Part shown: positions 43,391 to 53,758 of the stretch, piece by piece
Layout: each line of letters starts with the position of its first letter
How positions within the stretch are numbered: position 1 is the first letter of the stretch
Assembly (NCBI RefSeq): GCF_003732265.1
Contig: NZ_MOBK01000013.1
Coordinates: forward strand, 1-64,000
Direction of reading: 5' to 3'
DNA from: Pseudomonas brassicacearum
GTDB lineage: Bacteria; Pseudomonadota; Gammaproteobacteria; Pseudomonadales; Pseudomonadaceae
Length of the DNA stretch: 64,000 nt
The notes under the pieces: model-generated
Databases searched by the model: none
The model's input: the letters and a program-made list of their open reading frames with translations, nothing else
What the model was told of the DNA's origin: nothing
Made by a program: the position numbers and the translations under genes

Positions 43391-43426
43391 AGTATCGGCA
43401 GCGCGTCTGCGTCGTCGATGGCGCGC

Positions 43427-43455
43427 ACTATACGGAGCGTCTTTTTAACTGTAAA
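43427..43455 (-). promoter_or_regulatory. Promoter of the first tRNA-Leu gene
   Basis: TTTACA, 17 bases, TATAGT and a GCGCGCC discriminator typical of stringently controlled tRNA promoters. The remaining gap to rnr (43456-43616) must hold the rnr promoter; I could not fix its position. Confidence 0.8.
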
Positions 43456-43616
43456 CCCCCGACATCAAAAAATCCTGGAAAATTTCGCCAGTGGTCTTTA
43501 AATCAGTGTTGCGATGTCGATAAAGGGCTTTAGAAGGGCTGTCATAGCTTGAAATTTCCCGTTTCATTACGCCTATGCCAAACTAACCCGCATATAGACA
43601 AGGTGAAAACTCTCTA

Positions 43617-46247
43617 ATGGCCGATTGGCAGTCCCTCGATCCCGAGGCCGCTCGTGAAGCGGAAAAATATGAAAACCCTATTCCTAGCCGCGAACTGATC
43701 CTTCAGCACCTTGCTGATCGAGGTTCGCCTGCTAACCGCGAGCAACTGGTCGAAGAGTTTGGTCTGACCACAGAAGACCAGATCGAAGCCCTGCGTCGCC
43801 GCCTGCGCGCCATGGAGCGCGACGCTCAACTCATCTATACCCGTCGCGGCACTTATGCGCCGGTGGACAAGCTCGACCTGATCCTGGGCCGCATCAGCGG
43901 TCACCGTGACGGCTTCGGCTTCCTGGTCCCGGATGACGGCAGTGACGACCTGTTCATGAGCCCGGCGCAAATGCGCCTGGTTTTTGATGGTGACCGTGCT
44001 CTGGCCCGCGTTTCCGGCCTCGACCGTCGCGGTCGCCGTGAAGGCATGATCGTCGAAGTGGTGTCCCGTGCTCACGAAACCATCGTCGGTCGTTACTTCG
44101 AAGAAGGCGGCATCGGCTTTGTCGTTGCGGACAACCCGAAGATCCAGCAAGAAGTGCTGGTCACGCCGGGCCGCAACGCCAACGCCCAGATCGGCCAATT
44201 CGTTGAAGTGAAGATCACTCACTGGCCGACACCACGCTTCCAGCCGCAAGGCGACGTGGTTGAAGTCGTGGGTAACTACATGGCGCCGGGCATGGAAATC
44301 GATGTCGCCCTGCGCGCGTACGATATCCCGCACGTATGGCCTGAGGCGGTGTTGAAAGAAGCCGCCAAGCTCAAGCCTGAAGTCGAAGAGAAAGACAAAG
44401 AGAAGCGCATCGACCTGCGCCATCTGCCGTTCGTGACCATCGACGGTGAAGATGCGCGCGACTTCGATGACGCGGTTTACTGCGAATCCAAGCCAGGCAA
44501 GCTGCGCCTGTTCTCCGGTGGCTGGAAGTTGTACGTGGCGATTGCCGACGTCTCCAGCTACGTGAAGATCGGTTCGGCGCTGGACAACGAATCCCAGGTT
44601 CGCGGCAACTCGGTGTACTTCCCCGAGCGCGTTGTGCCGATGCTGCCTGAGCAATTGTCCAACGGCCTGTGCTCGCTGAATCCGCACGTCGATCGTTTGG
44701 CCATGGTTTGCGAGATGACCATCTCCAAATCCGGCGAGATGACCGACTACTGCTTCTACGAAGCGGTGATCCACTCCCACGCTCGTCTGACTTACAACAA
44801 AGTCAGCGCGATGCTGGAAACGCCGAAACTCACCGAAGCACGTCAGCTTCGCGGCGAGTACACCGACGTTCTGCCACACCTCAAGCAGCTTTACGCGCTG
44901 TACAAAGTGCTGCTGGGCGCTCGTCACGTGCGTGGCGCGATCGATTTCGAAACCCAGGAAACCCGGATCATCTTCGGCACCGAGCGCAAGATTGCCGAAA
45001 TCCGTCCGACCGTTCGTAACGACGCGCACAAATTGATCGAGGAATGCATGCTGGCGGCCAACGTGGCCACTGCTGAATTCCTGAAGAAACACGAAATTCC
45101 TGCGCTGTATCGCGTGCACAACGGTCCGCCACCGGAGCGTCTGGAAAAACTGCGCGCCTTCCTTGGCGAACTCGGCCTGTCCCTGCACAAAGGCAAGGAC
45201 GGCCCGTCGCCGAAGGATTACCAGGCATTGCTGGCAAGCATCAAGGACCGTCCGGATTTCCACCTGATCCAGACCGTCATGCTGCGTTCGTTGAGTCAGG
45301 CGGTGTACAGCGCTGATAACCAGGGCCACTTCGGCCTGAATTACGAAGCCTATACCCACTTCACCTCGCCGATTCGCCGCTACCCGGACTTGCTCACGCA
45401 CCGGGCGATCCGCAGCGTGATCCATTCCAAGCAGGACACCCCGCACGTTCGTCGTGCTGGCGCGATGACCATTCCGAAAGCGCGGATCTATCCGTACGAC
45501 GAAGCGGCGCTGGAGCAACTCGGCGAGCAGTGCTCGATGAGCGAGCGCCGTGCCGATGAGGCGACTCGCGATGTCGTGAACTGGCTCAAGTGCGAGTTCA
45601 TGAAAGACCGCGTGGGCGAATCGTTCCCGGGTGTGATCACCGCCGTGACCGGTTTTGGCCTGTTCGTCGAACTGACCGATATCTACGTCGAAGGCCTGGT
45701 GCACGTCACCGCGCTGCCGGGCGATTACTACCATTTCGACCCGGTTCACCACCGTTTGGCGGGTGAACGTACCGGTCGCAGCTTCCGTCTGGGCGACACC
45801 GTTGAAGTGCGCGTCATGCGCGTTGACCTCGACGAGCGCAAGATCGACTTCGAGATGGCTGAAAAAACCATCAGCGCGCCAATTGGCCGCAAGAAGCGTG
45901 GAACCGAAACAACCGCTCCAGCGGCTAAAACCGCCGCAGAACCGGCCCCGGCGAAAACCGGTCGTCGTCCTGCCAAGGAAAAGGCTGTTGAAGCCTATCG
46001 CCCAAGCGATGCCGCGGCGAAAAACGCCGAGCTGCGTAAAAGCCGTGAAATGAAACAGGCGTTGCTGTCTGAAGCGAAAAGCGGCGGTAAAGCGGCGTCT
46101 GGGGGAAAGACCGGACGGTCGGCGCCTGACAAGGCCCCCGGCGAAAAGCCAGCAAAACCGAGCAAACACCGTAAAGGCCCGCCAAAAGCGGGTGGTGCTC
46201 CGGCCGGAAGAAGCGGCGGGGCGCGTAAACCTAAGGCTAAACCATGA
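43617..46247 (+). CDS. rnr: Ribonuclease R
   Basis: 3'-5' processive exoribonuclease for structured RNA, 876 residues. An N-terminal winged helix (SRELILQHLADRGSPANREQ) leads to cold-shock/OB domains (GRISGHRDGFGFLVPDDG), the RNB catalytic domain with DGEDARDFDDAVYC (metal-binding Asp cluster, near residue 280) and HFTSPIRRYPDLLTHR, an S1 domain near residues 655-755, and a Lys/Ala-rich basic tail of about 110 residues. GTGAAAAC precedes the ATG. The stop overlaps rlmB by four bases. Confidence 0.96.
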   Translation: MADWQSLDPEAAREAEKYENPIPSRELILQHLADRGSPANREQLVEEFGLTTEDQIEALRRRLRAMERDAQLIYTRRGTYAPVDKLDLILGRISGHRDGFGFLVPDDGSDDLFMSPAQMRLVFDGDRALARVSGLDRRGRREGMIVEVVSRAHETIVGRYFEEGGIGFVVADNPKIQQEVLVTPGRNANAQIGQFVEVKITHWPTPRFQPQGDVVEVVGNYMAPGMEIDVALRAYDIPHVWPEAVLKEAAKLKPEVEEKDKEKRIDLRHLPFVTIDGEDARDFDDAVYCESKPGKLRLFSGGWKLYVAIADVSSYVKIGSALDNESQVRGNSVYFPERVVPMLPEQLSNGLCSLNPHVDRLAMVCEMTISKSGEMTDYCFYEAVIHSHARLTYNKVSAMLETPKLTEARQLRGEYTDVLPHLKQLYALYKVLLGARHVRGAIDFETQETRIIFGTERKIAEIRPTVRNDAHKLIEECMLAANVATAEFLKKHEIPALYRVHNGPPPERLEKLRAFLGELGLSLHKGKDGPSPKDYQALLASIKDRPDFHLIQTVMLRSLSQAVYSADNQGHFGLNYEAYTHFTSPIRRYPDLLTHRAIRSVIHSKQDTPHVRRAGAMTIPKARIYPYDEAALEQLGEQCSMSERRADEATRDVVNWLKCEFMKDRVGESFPGVITAVTGFGLFVELTDIYVEGLVHVTALPGDYYHFDPVHHRLAGERTGRSFRLGDTVEVRVMRVDLDERKIDFEMAEKTISAPIGRKKRGTETTAPAAKTAAEPAPAKTGRRPAKEKAVEAYRPSDAAAKNAELRKSREMKQALLSEAKSGGKAASGGKTGRSAPDKAPGEKPAKPSKHRKGPPKAGGAPAGRSGGARKPKAKP

Positions 46248-47011
46248 GTCAGTTGGAAAAGATCTACGGCGTGCATGCGGTAGAAGCATTGCTGCGTCAC
46301 CACCCGAAACGCGTCAAGCAGATCTGGTTGGCTGAAGGCCGCAGCGAGCCGCGTGTACAGTCGCTGATCGCGCTAGCGAATGAAAATCGCGTGCCCGTCG
46401 GCAACGCCGAGCGTCGTGAACTCGACGCTTGGGTTGATGGCGTGCACCAGGGCGTGGTGGCGGACGTTAGTCCGAGCCAGGTCTGGGGTGAGGCGATGCT
46501 CGACGAGTTGCTCGATCGCAGCGAAGGCGCACCGCTGTTGCTGGTGCTCGACGGCGTGACCGATCCGCACAACCTCGGCGCCTGCCTGCGTTCGGCCGAT
46601 GCGGCCGGTGCGCTGGCGGTGATCGTTCCGAAGGACAAGTCAGCGACGCTGACCCCGACTGTGCGTAAAGTGGCCTGTGGCGCGGCGGAAGTGATTCCGT
46701 TGGTCGCCGTGACCAACCTGGCGCGCACCCTTGAAAAGCTCAAGCAGCGCGGCTTGTGGGTTGTCGGCACGGCGGGTGAAGCTGAACAGAGCCTGTATCA
46801 GCAAGACATGACCGGCCCGACCATCCTGATCATGGGCGCAGAAGGCAGCGGCATGCGTCGCCTGACCCGCGATCTTTGTGATTACCTGGTGCATTTGCCG
46901 ATGACTGGCAGCGTCAGCAGTCTCAACGTGTCCGTGGCAACTGGCGTGTGCCTGTTCGAAGCCCAGCGTCAGCGCAGCGTCAAGGCTGCGGCGGGCGGCA
47001 AGAAGTCTTAA
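46244..47011 (+). CDS. rlmB: 23S rRNA 2'-O-ribose methyltransferase RlmB
   Basis: Methylates Gm2251 of 23S rRNA. The 255-residue SPOUT enzyme has an N-terminal substrate-binding domain (YGVHAVEALLRHHPKR) and the C-terminal knot: LDGVTDPHNLGACLRSADA, GAEGSGMRRLTRD and LPMTGSVSSLNVSVA. Its ATG lies inside the rnr stop (ATGA), the conserved rnr-rlmB arrangement. Confidence 0.96.
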   Translation: MSQLEKIYGVHAVEALLRHHPKRVKQIWLAEGRSEPRVQSLIALANENRVPVGNAERRELDAWVDGVHQGVVADVSPSQVWGEAMLDELLDRSEGAPLLLVLDGVTDPHNLGACLRSADAAGALAVIVPKDKSATLTPTVRKVACGAAEVIPLVAVTNLARTLEKLKQRGLWVVGTAGEAEQSLYQQDMTGPTILIMGAEGSGMRRLTRDLCDYLVHLPMTGSVSSLNVSVATGVCLFEAQRQRSVKAAAGGKKS

Positions 47012-47025
47012 GCCGGTTGTAATCC

Positions 47026-47117
47026 CTGTGGGAGCGAGCCTGCTCGCGAAAGCGGAGTAACATTCAGCATCAATGTTGAATGTTATGCCCCCTTCGCGAG
47101 CAGGCTCGCTCCCACAG
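47026..47117. repeat. Paired REP-like inverted repeat, family B
   Basis: Arms CTGTGGGAGCGAGCCTGCTC (left) and its inverse ending GCTCCCACAG (right), with an inner AACATTCA/TGAATGTT stem. The core GCGAGCCTGCTCGCGAA differs from family A. Further copies lie at 50925 and 53464. Confidence 0.85.
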
Positions 47118-47179
47118 TGGTTTGTGGTGGGGCGAAGATTGGTGGCGTGAACGAACTGTTCAAATAATCACCAATTGCC

Positions 47180-47208
47180 TTGCACCTCTCCTGTCCCTTC
47201 TCTACAAT
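47180..47208 (+). promoter_or_regulatory. Promoter of the rpsF operon
   Basis: TTGCAC, 17 bases, TACAAT, giving a leader of about 110 nt before the rpsF ATG. Confidence 0.75.
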
Positions 47209-47278
47209 TGCGCCCCTTGCTGTGACGGCAGGCACGCATGTGTCTATCGCAAGCAAGTCCATAAGTGTCATTCACTCC

Positions 47279-47310
47279 TTGTCTGACCGCTTTTGAGCGG
47301 CAGGCTACAA
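47279..47310 (+). ncRNA. Structured rpsF leader, candidate S6:S18 autoregulatory motif
   Basis: TTGT/ACAA, CTG/CAG and CCGCT/AGCGG pair to form a bulged hairpin 17 bases before the rpsF ATG. S6:S18 complexes bind a bulged, CCG-containing hairpin in many rpsF leaders. The identity of the motif is inferred from position and shape. Confidence 0.45.
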
Positions 47311-47326
47311 CCCGTAAGGAGCATTC

Positions 47327-47749
47327 ATGCGTCATTACGAAATCATCTTTTTGGTCCACCCGGATCAAAGCGAGCAAGTCGGCGGCATGGTAGAGCGTTA
47401 CACCAAGCTGATCGAAGAAGACGGCGGCAAAATCCACCGTCTGGAAGATTGGGGCCGTCGTCAACTGGCCTACGCAATCAACAATGTTCACAAGGCTCAC
47501 TACGTGATGCTGAACGTTGAGTGCACTGGCAAGGCCCTGGCCGAGCTGGAAGACAACTTCCGCTACAACGATGCAGTGATCCGTAACCTGGTCATCCGTC
47601 GCGAAGAAGCCGTTACCGGCCAATCCGAGATGCTCAAGGCTGAAGAAAACCGCAGTGAGCGCCGTGAGCGTCGCGACCGTCCTGAGCACGAAGGCGCTGA
47701 AAGCGCTGATAGTGATGACAGCGACAACAGCGATAACGCTGACGAGTAA
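47327..47749 (+). CDS. rpsF: 30S ribosomal protein S6
   Basis: A 140-residue S6: MRHYEIIFLVHPDQSEQV at the start, then RRQLAYAINNVHKAHYVMLN. It partners S18 on the 30S platform. The C-terminal ~35 residues form an acidic Asp/Ser/Glu tail, as is usual in gamma-proteobacteria, where glutamate residues may be added. TAAGGAGC precedes the ATG. Confidence 0.98.
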   Translation: MRHYEIIFLVHPDQSEQVGGMVERYTKLIEEDGGKIHRLEDWGRRQLAYAINNVHKAHYVMLNVECTGKALAELEDNFRYNDAVIRNLVIRREEAVTGQSEMLKAEENRSERRERRDRPEHEGAESADSDDSDNSDNADE

Positions 47750-47777
47750 TCCACGGACCTTTTAAGGAGCCTATCAA

Positions 47778-48008
47778 ATGGCACGTTTCTTCCGTCGTCG
47801 TAAATTCTGCCGCTTCACCGCTGAAGACGTGAAAGAGATCGATTACAAAGATCTCAACACTCTGAAAGCTTATGTATCCGAGACCGGCAAAATCGTTCCA
47901 AGCCGCATCACCGGTACCAAAGCACGTTATCAGCGTCAGCTGGCCACCGCTATCAAGCGCGCCCGCTTCCTGGCCCTGCTGGCCTACACCGACAGCCACG
48001 GCCGCTGA
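47778..48008 (+). CDS. rpsR: 30S ribosomal protein S18
   Basis: A 76-residue basic protein: [39 protein letters not shown]. These match S18 throughout. It lies 28 bases after rpsF in the conserved S6-S18-L9 operon, with TAAGGAGCC upstream. Confidence 0.98.
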
Positions 48009-48044
48009 GACCGGGCAGTCGACACGTAGCAAAGGATTGAATGC

Positions 48045-48938
48045 ATGCGCGCCATAGCTGAGTTCATCATGCGCGGCCGCATGCAGGCCACTCTCGTAGT
48101 GGCTGGATGCGTAACATTGCCGTTGTTGTATTGGTTGGGTGCTGCCGCGGGATGCCTTGTGCTTCTGCGGCGCGGATTGAAGGACGCCCTTGGCGTTCTT
48201 GCCCTGGGAATGCTACCGGCGTTGATCTGGTGGCTTTACTCGGATGACCCTCGGGCACTTCTGGTGCTGTTGGGTTCTTCGAGCCTTGCGTTGGTTTTGC
48301 GCGCAAGCGAATCCTGGGACCGCGTGCTGCTGGTCAGCATAGCGATGGGAGTGGTGTTTTCAGTGGTGCTGGGGGCGACGTTTGGTCCCCAAATCGAGAT
48401 GCTGGCGCAGGCTTTGATAAAAGTCATGCCGTCGCTACTCGGTGATGTCTACGAGAAGTTGTCGGTAGACGAGCAAGCGCATTTTGCGTCCCTGATTGCA
48501 CCGGTCCTGACCGGCCTGATTGCGGCCTTGTTGCAAATCGTCAGTGTGCTGAGCCTGCTTGTCGGGCGCTACTGGCAGGCGTTGTTGTACAACCCGGGTG
48601 GTTTTGGTCGCGAGTTTCGCGCCATCCGATTCCCGTTTTTGCCGGCGATGTTGCTGCTGGCGTGCATGCTTCTGGGGCCGAACATCGGTCCGCAGATGGC
48701 CATGTTAACGCCGTTGTGCAGCGTACCGCTGGTGTTCGCCGGGCTGGCCCTGATTCACGGGCTGGTGGCGCAAAAGCGACTGGCCAGGTTCTGGCTGGTG
48801 GGGTTGTACGTCACGCTGTTGCTGTTCATGCAGCTGATCTATCCGTTGCTGGTGGTCTTGGCCATCGTCGACAGCCTGATTGATTTTCGCGGTCGTTCGG
48901 CACCGAAAGATGCCGATAACGCGAACGGTGAAGGTTAA
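48045..48938 (+). CDS. DUF2232 integral membrane protein
   Basis: A 297-residue protein with about eight hydrophobic segments and few charged loops (for example ATLVVAGCVTLPLLYWLGAAAG, VLLVSIAMGVVFSVVLGA). It sits between rpsR and rplI, the position of the YybS-like DUF2232 gene PA4933. Biochemical role is unknown. The start could be this ATG or an out-of-frame ATG four bases upstream; this frame is the long one. Confidence 0.85.
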   Translation: MRAIAEFIMRGRMQATLVVAGCVTLPLLYWLGAAAGCLVLLRRGLKDALGVLALGMLPALIWWLYSDDPRALLVLLGSSSLALVLRASESWDRVLLVSIAMGVVFSVVLGATFGPQIEMLAQALIKVMPSLLGDVYEKLSVDEQAHFASLIAPVLTGLIAALLQIVSVLSLLVGRYWQALLYNPGGFGREFRAIRFPFLPAMLLLACMLLGPNIGPQMAMLTPLCSVPLVFAGLALIHGLVAQKRLARFWLVGLYVTLLLFMQLIYPLLVVLAIVDSLIDFRGRSAPKDADNANGEG

Positions 48939-48957
48939 AAGTTAAGAGGATTTTCAC

Positions 48958-49404
48958 ATGCAACTGATCCTTCTGGAAAAAGTCACCAACCTGGGCAACC
49001 TGGGTGACAAAGTGAACGTTAAGGCTGGTTACGGTCGTAACTACCTGCTGCCTTACGGCAAAGCTACCGCTGCGACCGCTGCCAACCTGGCTGCGTTCGA
49101 AGAGCGTCGCGCTGAGCTGGAAAAAGCCGCAGCAGACCGTAAAACCTCGGCTGAAAGCCGTGCCGCCCAACTGGCTGAGCTGGAAGTGACTATCACTGCC
49201 ACCGCCGGTGACGAAGGCAAGCTGTTCGGTTCGATCGGCACCCACGACATCGCTGATGCACTGACCGCCTCTGGCGTTGAAGTTGCAAAAAGCGAAGTTC
49301 GTCTGCCGAACGGCACCATCCGCAACGTAGGCGAATTCGACGTAGCCGTGCACCTGCACGCTGAAGTTGAAGCCACCGTACGCGTTGTCGTGGTAGCAGC
49401 TTAA
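48958..49404 (+). CDS. rplI: 50S ribosomal protein L9
   Basis: A 148-residue L9: the N-terminal RNA-binding domain MQLILLEKVTNLGNLGDKV and GYGRNYLLPYGKA, a long connecting helix (FEERRAELEKAAADRK), and the C-terminal domain with EGKLFGSIGTHDIADAL. Length is normal. AGAGGATTTTCAC provides the ribosome-binding site. Confidence 0.98.
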   Translation: MQLILLEKVTNLGNLGDKVNVKAGYGRNYLLPYGKATAATAANLAAFEERRAELEKAAADRKTSAESRAAQLAELEVTITATAGDEGKLFGSIGTHDIADALTASGVEVAKSEVRLPNGTIRNVGEFDVAVHLHAEVEATVRVVVVAA

Positions 49405-49449
49405 GTAGTACTTGTCGGCTGGCACCCTCGGGTGCTTGCCGGTAACATC

Positions 49450-49478
49450 GGGCACGATCCTGTTTACAGGTCGTGCCC
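49450..49478 (+). terminator. Terminator after rplI
   Basis: GGGCACGA-T-CCTG-TTTA-CAGG-TCGTGCCC stem followed by TTTGTCTTT. It lies 45 bases past rplI and 48 bases before dnaB. Confidence 0.8.
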
Positions 49479-49526
49479 TTTGTCTTTCTGCAGTTCCTGA
49501 TTTTCACACACTCAATTCAAGTGGCC

Positions 49527-50921
49527 ATGAACGATATCTCCGCACCCGAGCAATACGATCTGCAAACCGCTTCCCTGAAGGTGCCGCCGCACTCCATCGA
49601 GGCCGAACAGGCCGTGCTCGGTGGTTTGATGCTGGACAACAACGCCTGGGAACGCGTGCTTGATCAAGTGTCGGATGGCGATTTCTATCGACATGATCAC
49701 CGCCTGATCTTCCGCGCGATCGCCAAGCTCGCCGACCAGAACTCCCCGATCGACGTCGTGACCCTTGCCGAGCAATTGGACAAGGAAGGTCAGACCTCGC
49801 AAGTCGGCGGTCTCGGTTACCTTGGTGAGCTGGCGAAAAACACGCCGTCCGTCGCCAACATCAAGGCGTATGCACAGATCGTTCGTGCGCGGGCGACATT
49901 GCGCCAACTGATCGGTATTGCTACCGAGATTGCCGACAGCGCTTTCAACCCGGAAGGCCGTACGGCAGAAGAGATTCTCGACGAAGCCGAACGGCAGATC
50001 TTCCAGATCGCTGAGGCCCGGCCAAAAACCGGCGGCCCGGTGAGCGTGAATGACCTGCTGACCAAGGCCATCGACCGCATCGACACCCTGTTCAACACCG
50101 ACAACGCCATCACCGGCCTGTCCACCGGCTACACCGACCTCGACGAGAAGACCAGCGGCCTGCAGCCGTCCGACCTGATCATCGTCGCCGGCCGTCCGTC
50201 CATGGGTAAAACCACCTTTGCGATGAACCTGGTGGAAAACGCCGTGTTACGCAGCGACAAGTGTGTCCTGGTTTACTCGCTGGAAATGCCAGGTGAATCG
50301 CTGATCATGCGTATGTTGTCGTCCCTGGGCCGTATCGACCAGACCAAGGTCCGTGCCGGTCGCCTCGACGACGACGATTGGCCGCGCCTGACTTCGGCGG
50401 TCAACCTGCTCAATGACCGCAAGCTGTTCATCGACGATACGGCCGGTATCAGCCCGTCGGAGATGCGCGCGCGGACCCGTCGATTGGTGCGTGAACACGG
50501 TGACGTTGCCCTGATCATGATCGACTACCTGCAATTGATGCAGATTCCAGGCTCCGGCGGTGACAACCGGACCAACGAGATTTCCGAGATCTCCCGTTCC
50601 TTGAAAGCCCTGGCCAAGGAATTCAACTGCCCGGTGGTGGCGCTGTCCCAGCTCAACCGCTCCCTGGAGCAACGACCGAACAAACGCCCGATCAACTCCG
50701 ACCTCCGGGAATCCGGAGCGATCGAGCAGGATGCTGACGTCATCATGTTCGTGTACCGGGATGAGGTTTATCACCCGGAAACCGAGCACAAGGGCATCGC
50801 CGAAATCATCATCGGCAAGCAGCGGAACGGTCCAATCGGTACGTCGCGACTGGCGTTCATCGGTAAATACACCCGTTTCGAAAACCTGGCGCCGGGCAGC
50901 TATAACTTCGACGACGAATAA
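49527..50921 (+). CDS. dnaB: Replicative DNA helicase DnaB
   Basis: Hexameric fork helicase of 464 residues. The N-terminal collar domain has PPHSIEAEQAVLGGLMLDN. The RecA-like domain carries Walker A GRPSMGKTTF (222-231), MIDYLQLM as Walker B and SDLRESGAIEQDADVIMFVYR. The ATG at 49527 (MNDISAPEQYD) fits the family; the GTG-type frame start at 49473 overlaps the terminator. No intein is present. Confidence 0.97.
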   Translation: MNDISAPEQYDLQTASLKVPPHSIEAEQAVLGGLMLDNNAWERVLDQVSDGDFYRHDHRLIFRAIAKLADQNSPIDVVTLAEQLDKEGQTSQVGGLGYLGELAKNTPSVANIKAYAQIVRARATLRQLIGIATEIADSAFNPEGRTAEEILDEAERQIFQIAEARPKTGGPVSVNDLLTKAIDRIDTLFNTDNAITGLSTGYTDLDEKTSGLQPSDLIIVAGRPSMGKTTFAMNLVENAVLRSDKCVLVYSLEMPGESLIMRMLSSLGRIDQTKVRAGRLDDDDWPRLTSAVNLLNDRKLFIDDTAGISPSEMRARTRRLVREHGDVALIMIDYLQLMQIPGSGGDNRTNEISEISRSLKALAKEFNCPVVALSQLNRSLEQRPNKRPINSDLRESGAIEQDADVIMFVYRDEVYHPETEHKGIAEIIIGKQRNGPIGTSRLAFIGKYTRFENLAPGSYNFDDE

Positions 50922-50924
50922 AAA

Positions 50925-50956
50925 CCTGTGGGAGCGAGCCTGCTCGCTCCCACAGG
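50925..50956. repeat. Perfect 32-nt palindromic REP single, family B
   Basis: CCTGTGGGAGCGAGC, CT, GCTCGCTCCCACAGG: a perfect 15-bp stem with a 2-base loop, three bases after the dnaB stop. It is a collapsed family B element. It could end or stabilise dnaB mRNA. From memory, alr follows dnaB in P. aeruginosa; it is absent here. Confidence 0.85.
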
Positions 50957-51052
50957 GGTTGGTCGCAATTTCCGACCATAGCCGTCGGAATTGGTTATTT
51001 TTTGTGCTATATTCCGCGCCCGCGATTTTTCATCTCAACACCGGTCATCGTC

Positions 51053-53356
<2,304 letters not shown>

Positions 53357-53376
53357 GCCTCGCTTGAACTGAAAAG

Positions 53377-53402
53377 AACGCCAACCTTCGGGTTGGCGTT
53401 TT
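53377..53402 (+). terminator. Terminator after the YgiQ-type gene
   Basis: AACGCCAACC-TTC-GGGTTGGCGTT stem followed by TTGCGTTT, 20 bases past the stop. Confidence 0.85.
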
Positions 53403-53463
53403 GCGTTTCTGAGCCACAGAAAACGCGGCGCCGGGCAGGAAGTTGTATTGGGGTAACTGCCCT

Positions 53464-53558
53464 TTCGTGAGCAGGCTCGCTCCCACAATGGGATCGTGTT
53501 TTTTCAGTGAAATTGCGGTTCGCCGCAGATCCCCTGTGGGAGCGAGCCTGCTCGCGAA
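53464..53558. repeat. Paired REP-like inverted repeat, family B
   Basis: Left arm TTCGTGAGCAGGCTCGCTCC and right arm CTGTGGGAGCGAGCCTGCTC in inverted orientation, about 45 bases apart. The left arm has one change (CGTG instead of CGCG). Confidence 0.82.
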
Positions 53559-53644
53559 GGGGCCAGTCCAGCCGCTACAAAACCCGACTGAAGCCCGCCG
53601 CTCGCAACATTTGCGTGCAACTGCCCCCAACCAATTTCCCGCAT

Positions 53645-53661
53645 CGCCCGATTTTGGTGCT
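53645..53661 (+). promoter_or_regulatory. NtrC-like activator site upstream of the ATP-grasp/transglutaminase operon
   Basis: CGCCCGATTTTGGTGCT agrees with 12 of 17 bases of the E. coli glnA-type NtrC site TGCACCATATTGGTGCA. The right half TTGGTGC is perfect. It is centred about 53 bases before the -24 element of a sigma-54 promoter. Confidence 0.5.
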
Positions 53662-53704
53662 GTACTGCCTCAAGCAAATGGAGAAAGCGCCAGCGGTGCC
53701 GTGA

Positions 53705-53719
53705 TGGCATAAGTCTTGC
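53705..53719 (+). promoter_or_regulatory. Sigma-54 promoter of the ATP-grasp/transglutaminase operon
   Basis: TGGCATA-AGTC-TTGC matches the sigma-54 consensus TGGCACG-N4-TTGC with exact spacing and invariant GG and GC. The start codon lies about 40 bases further, after AGGAGG. Confidence 0.82.
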
Positions 53720-53758
53720 GCGCTTTCGAGAACGCTTAGGGCTCGCAGGAGGCACGCC

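Noticed and set aside
43614..46289. 891-residue open frame antisense to rnr
   Set aside because: It is a codon-bias shadow of a strongly supported ribonuclease R gene; its translation lacks recognisable motifs and has no ribosome-binding site.
53443..53712. Short frames between the YgiQ-type gene and the sigma-54 promoter
   Set aside because: They run through REP arms and the NtrC-like site and show no coding character.
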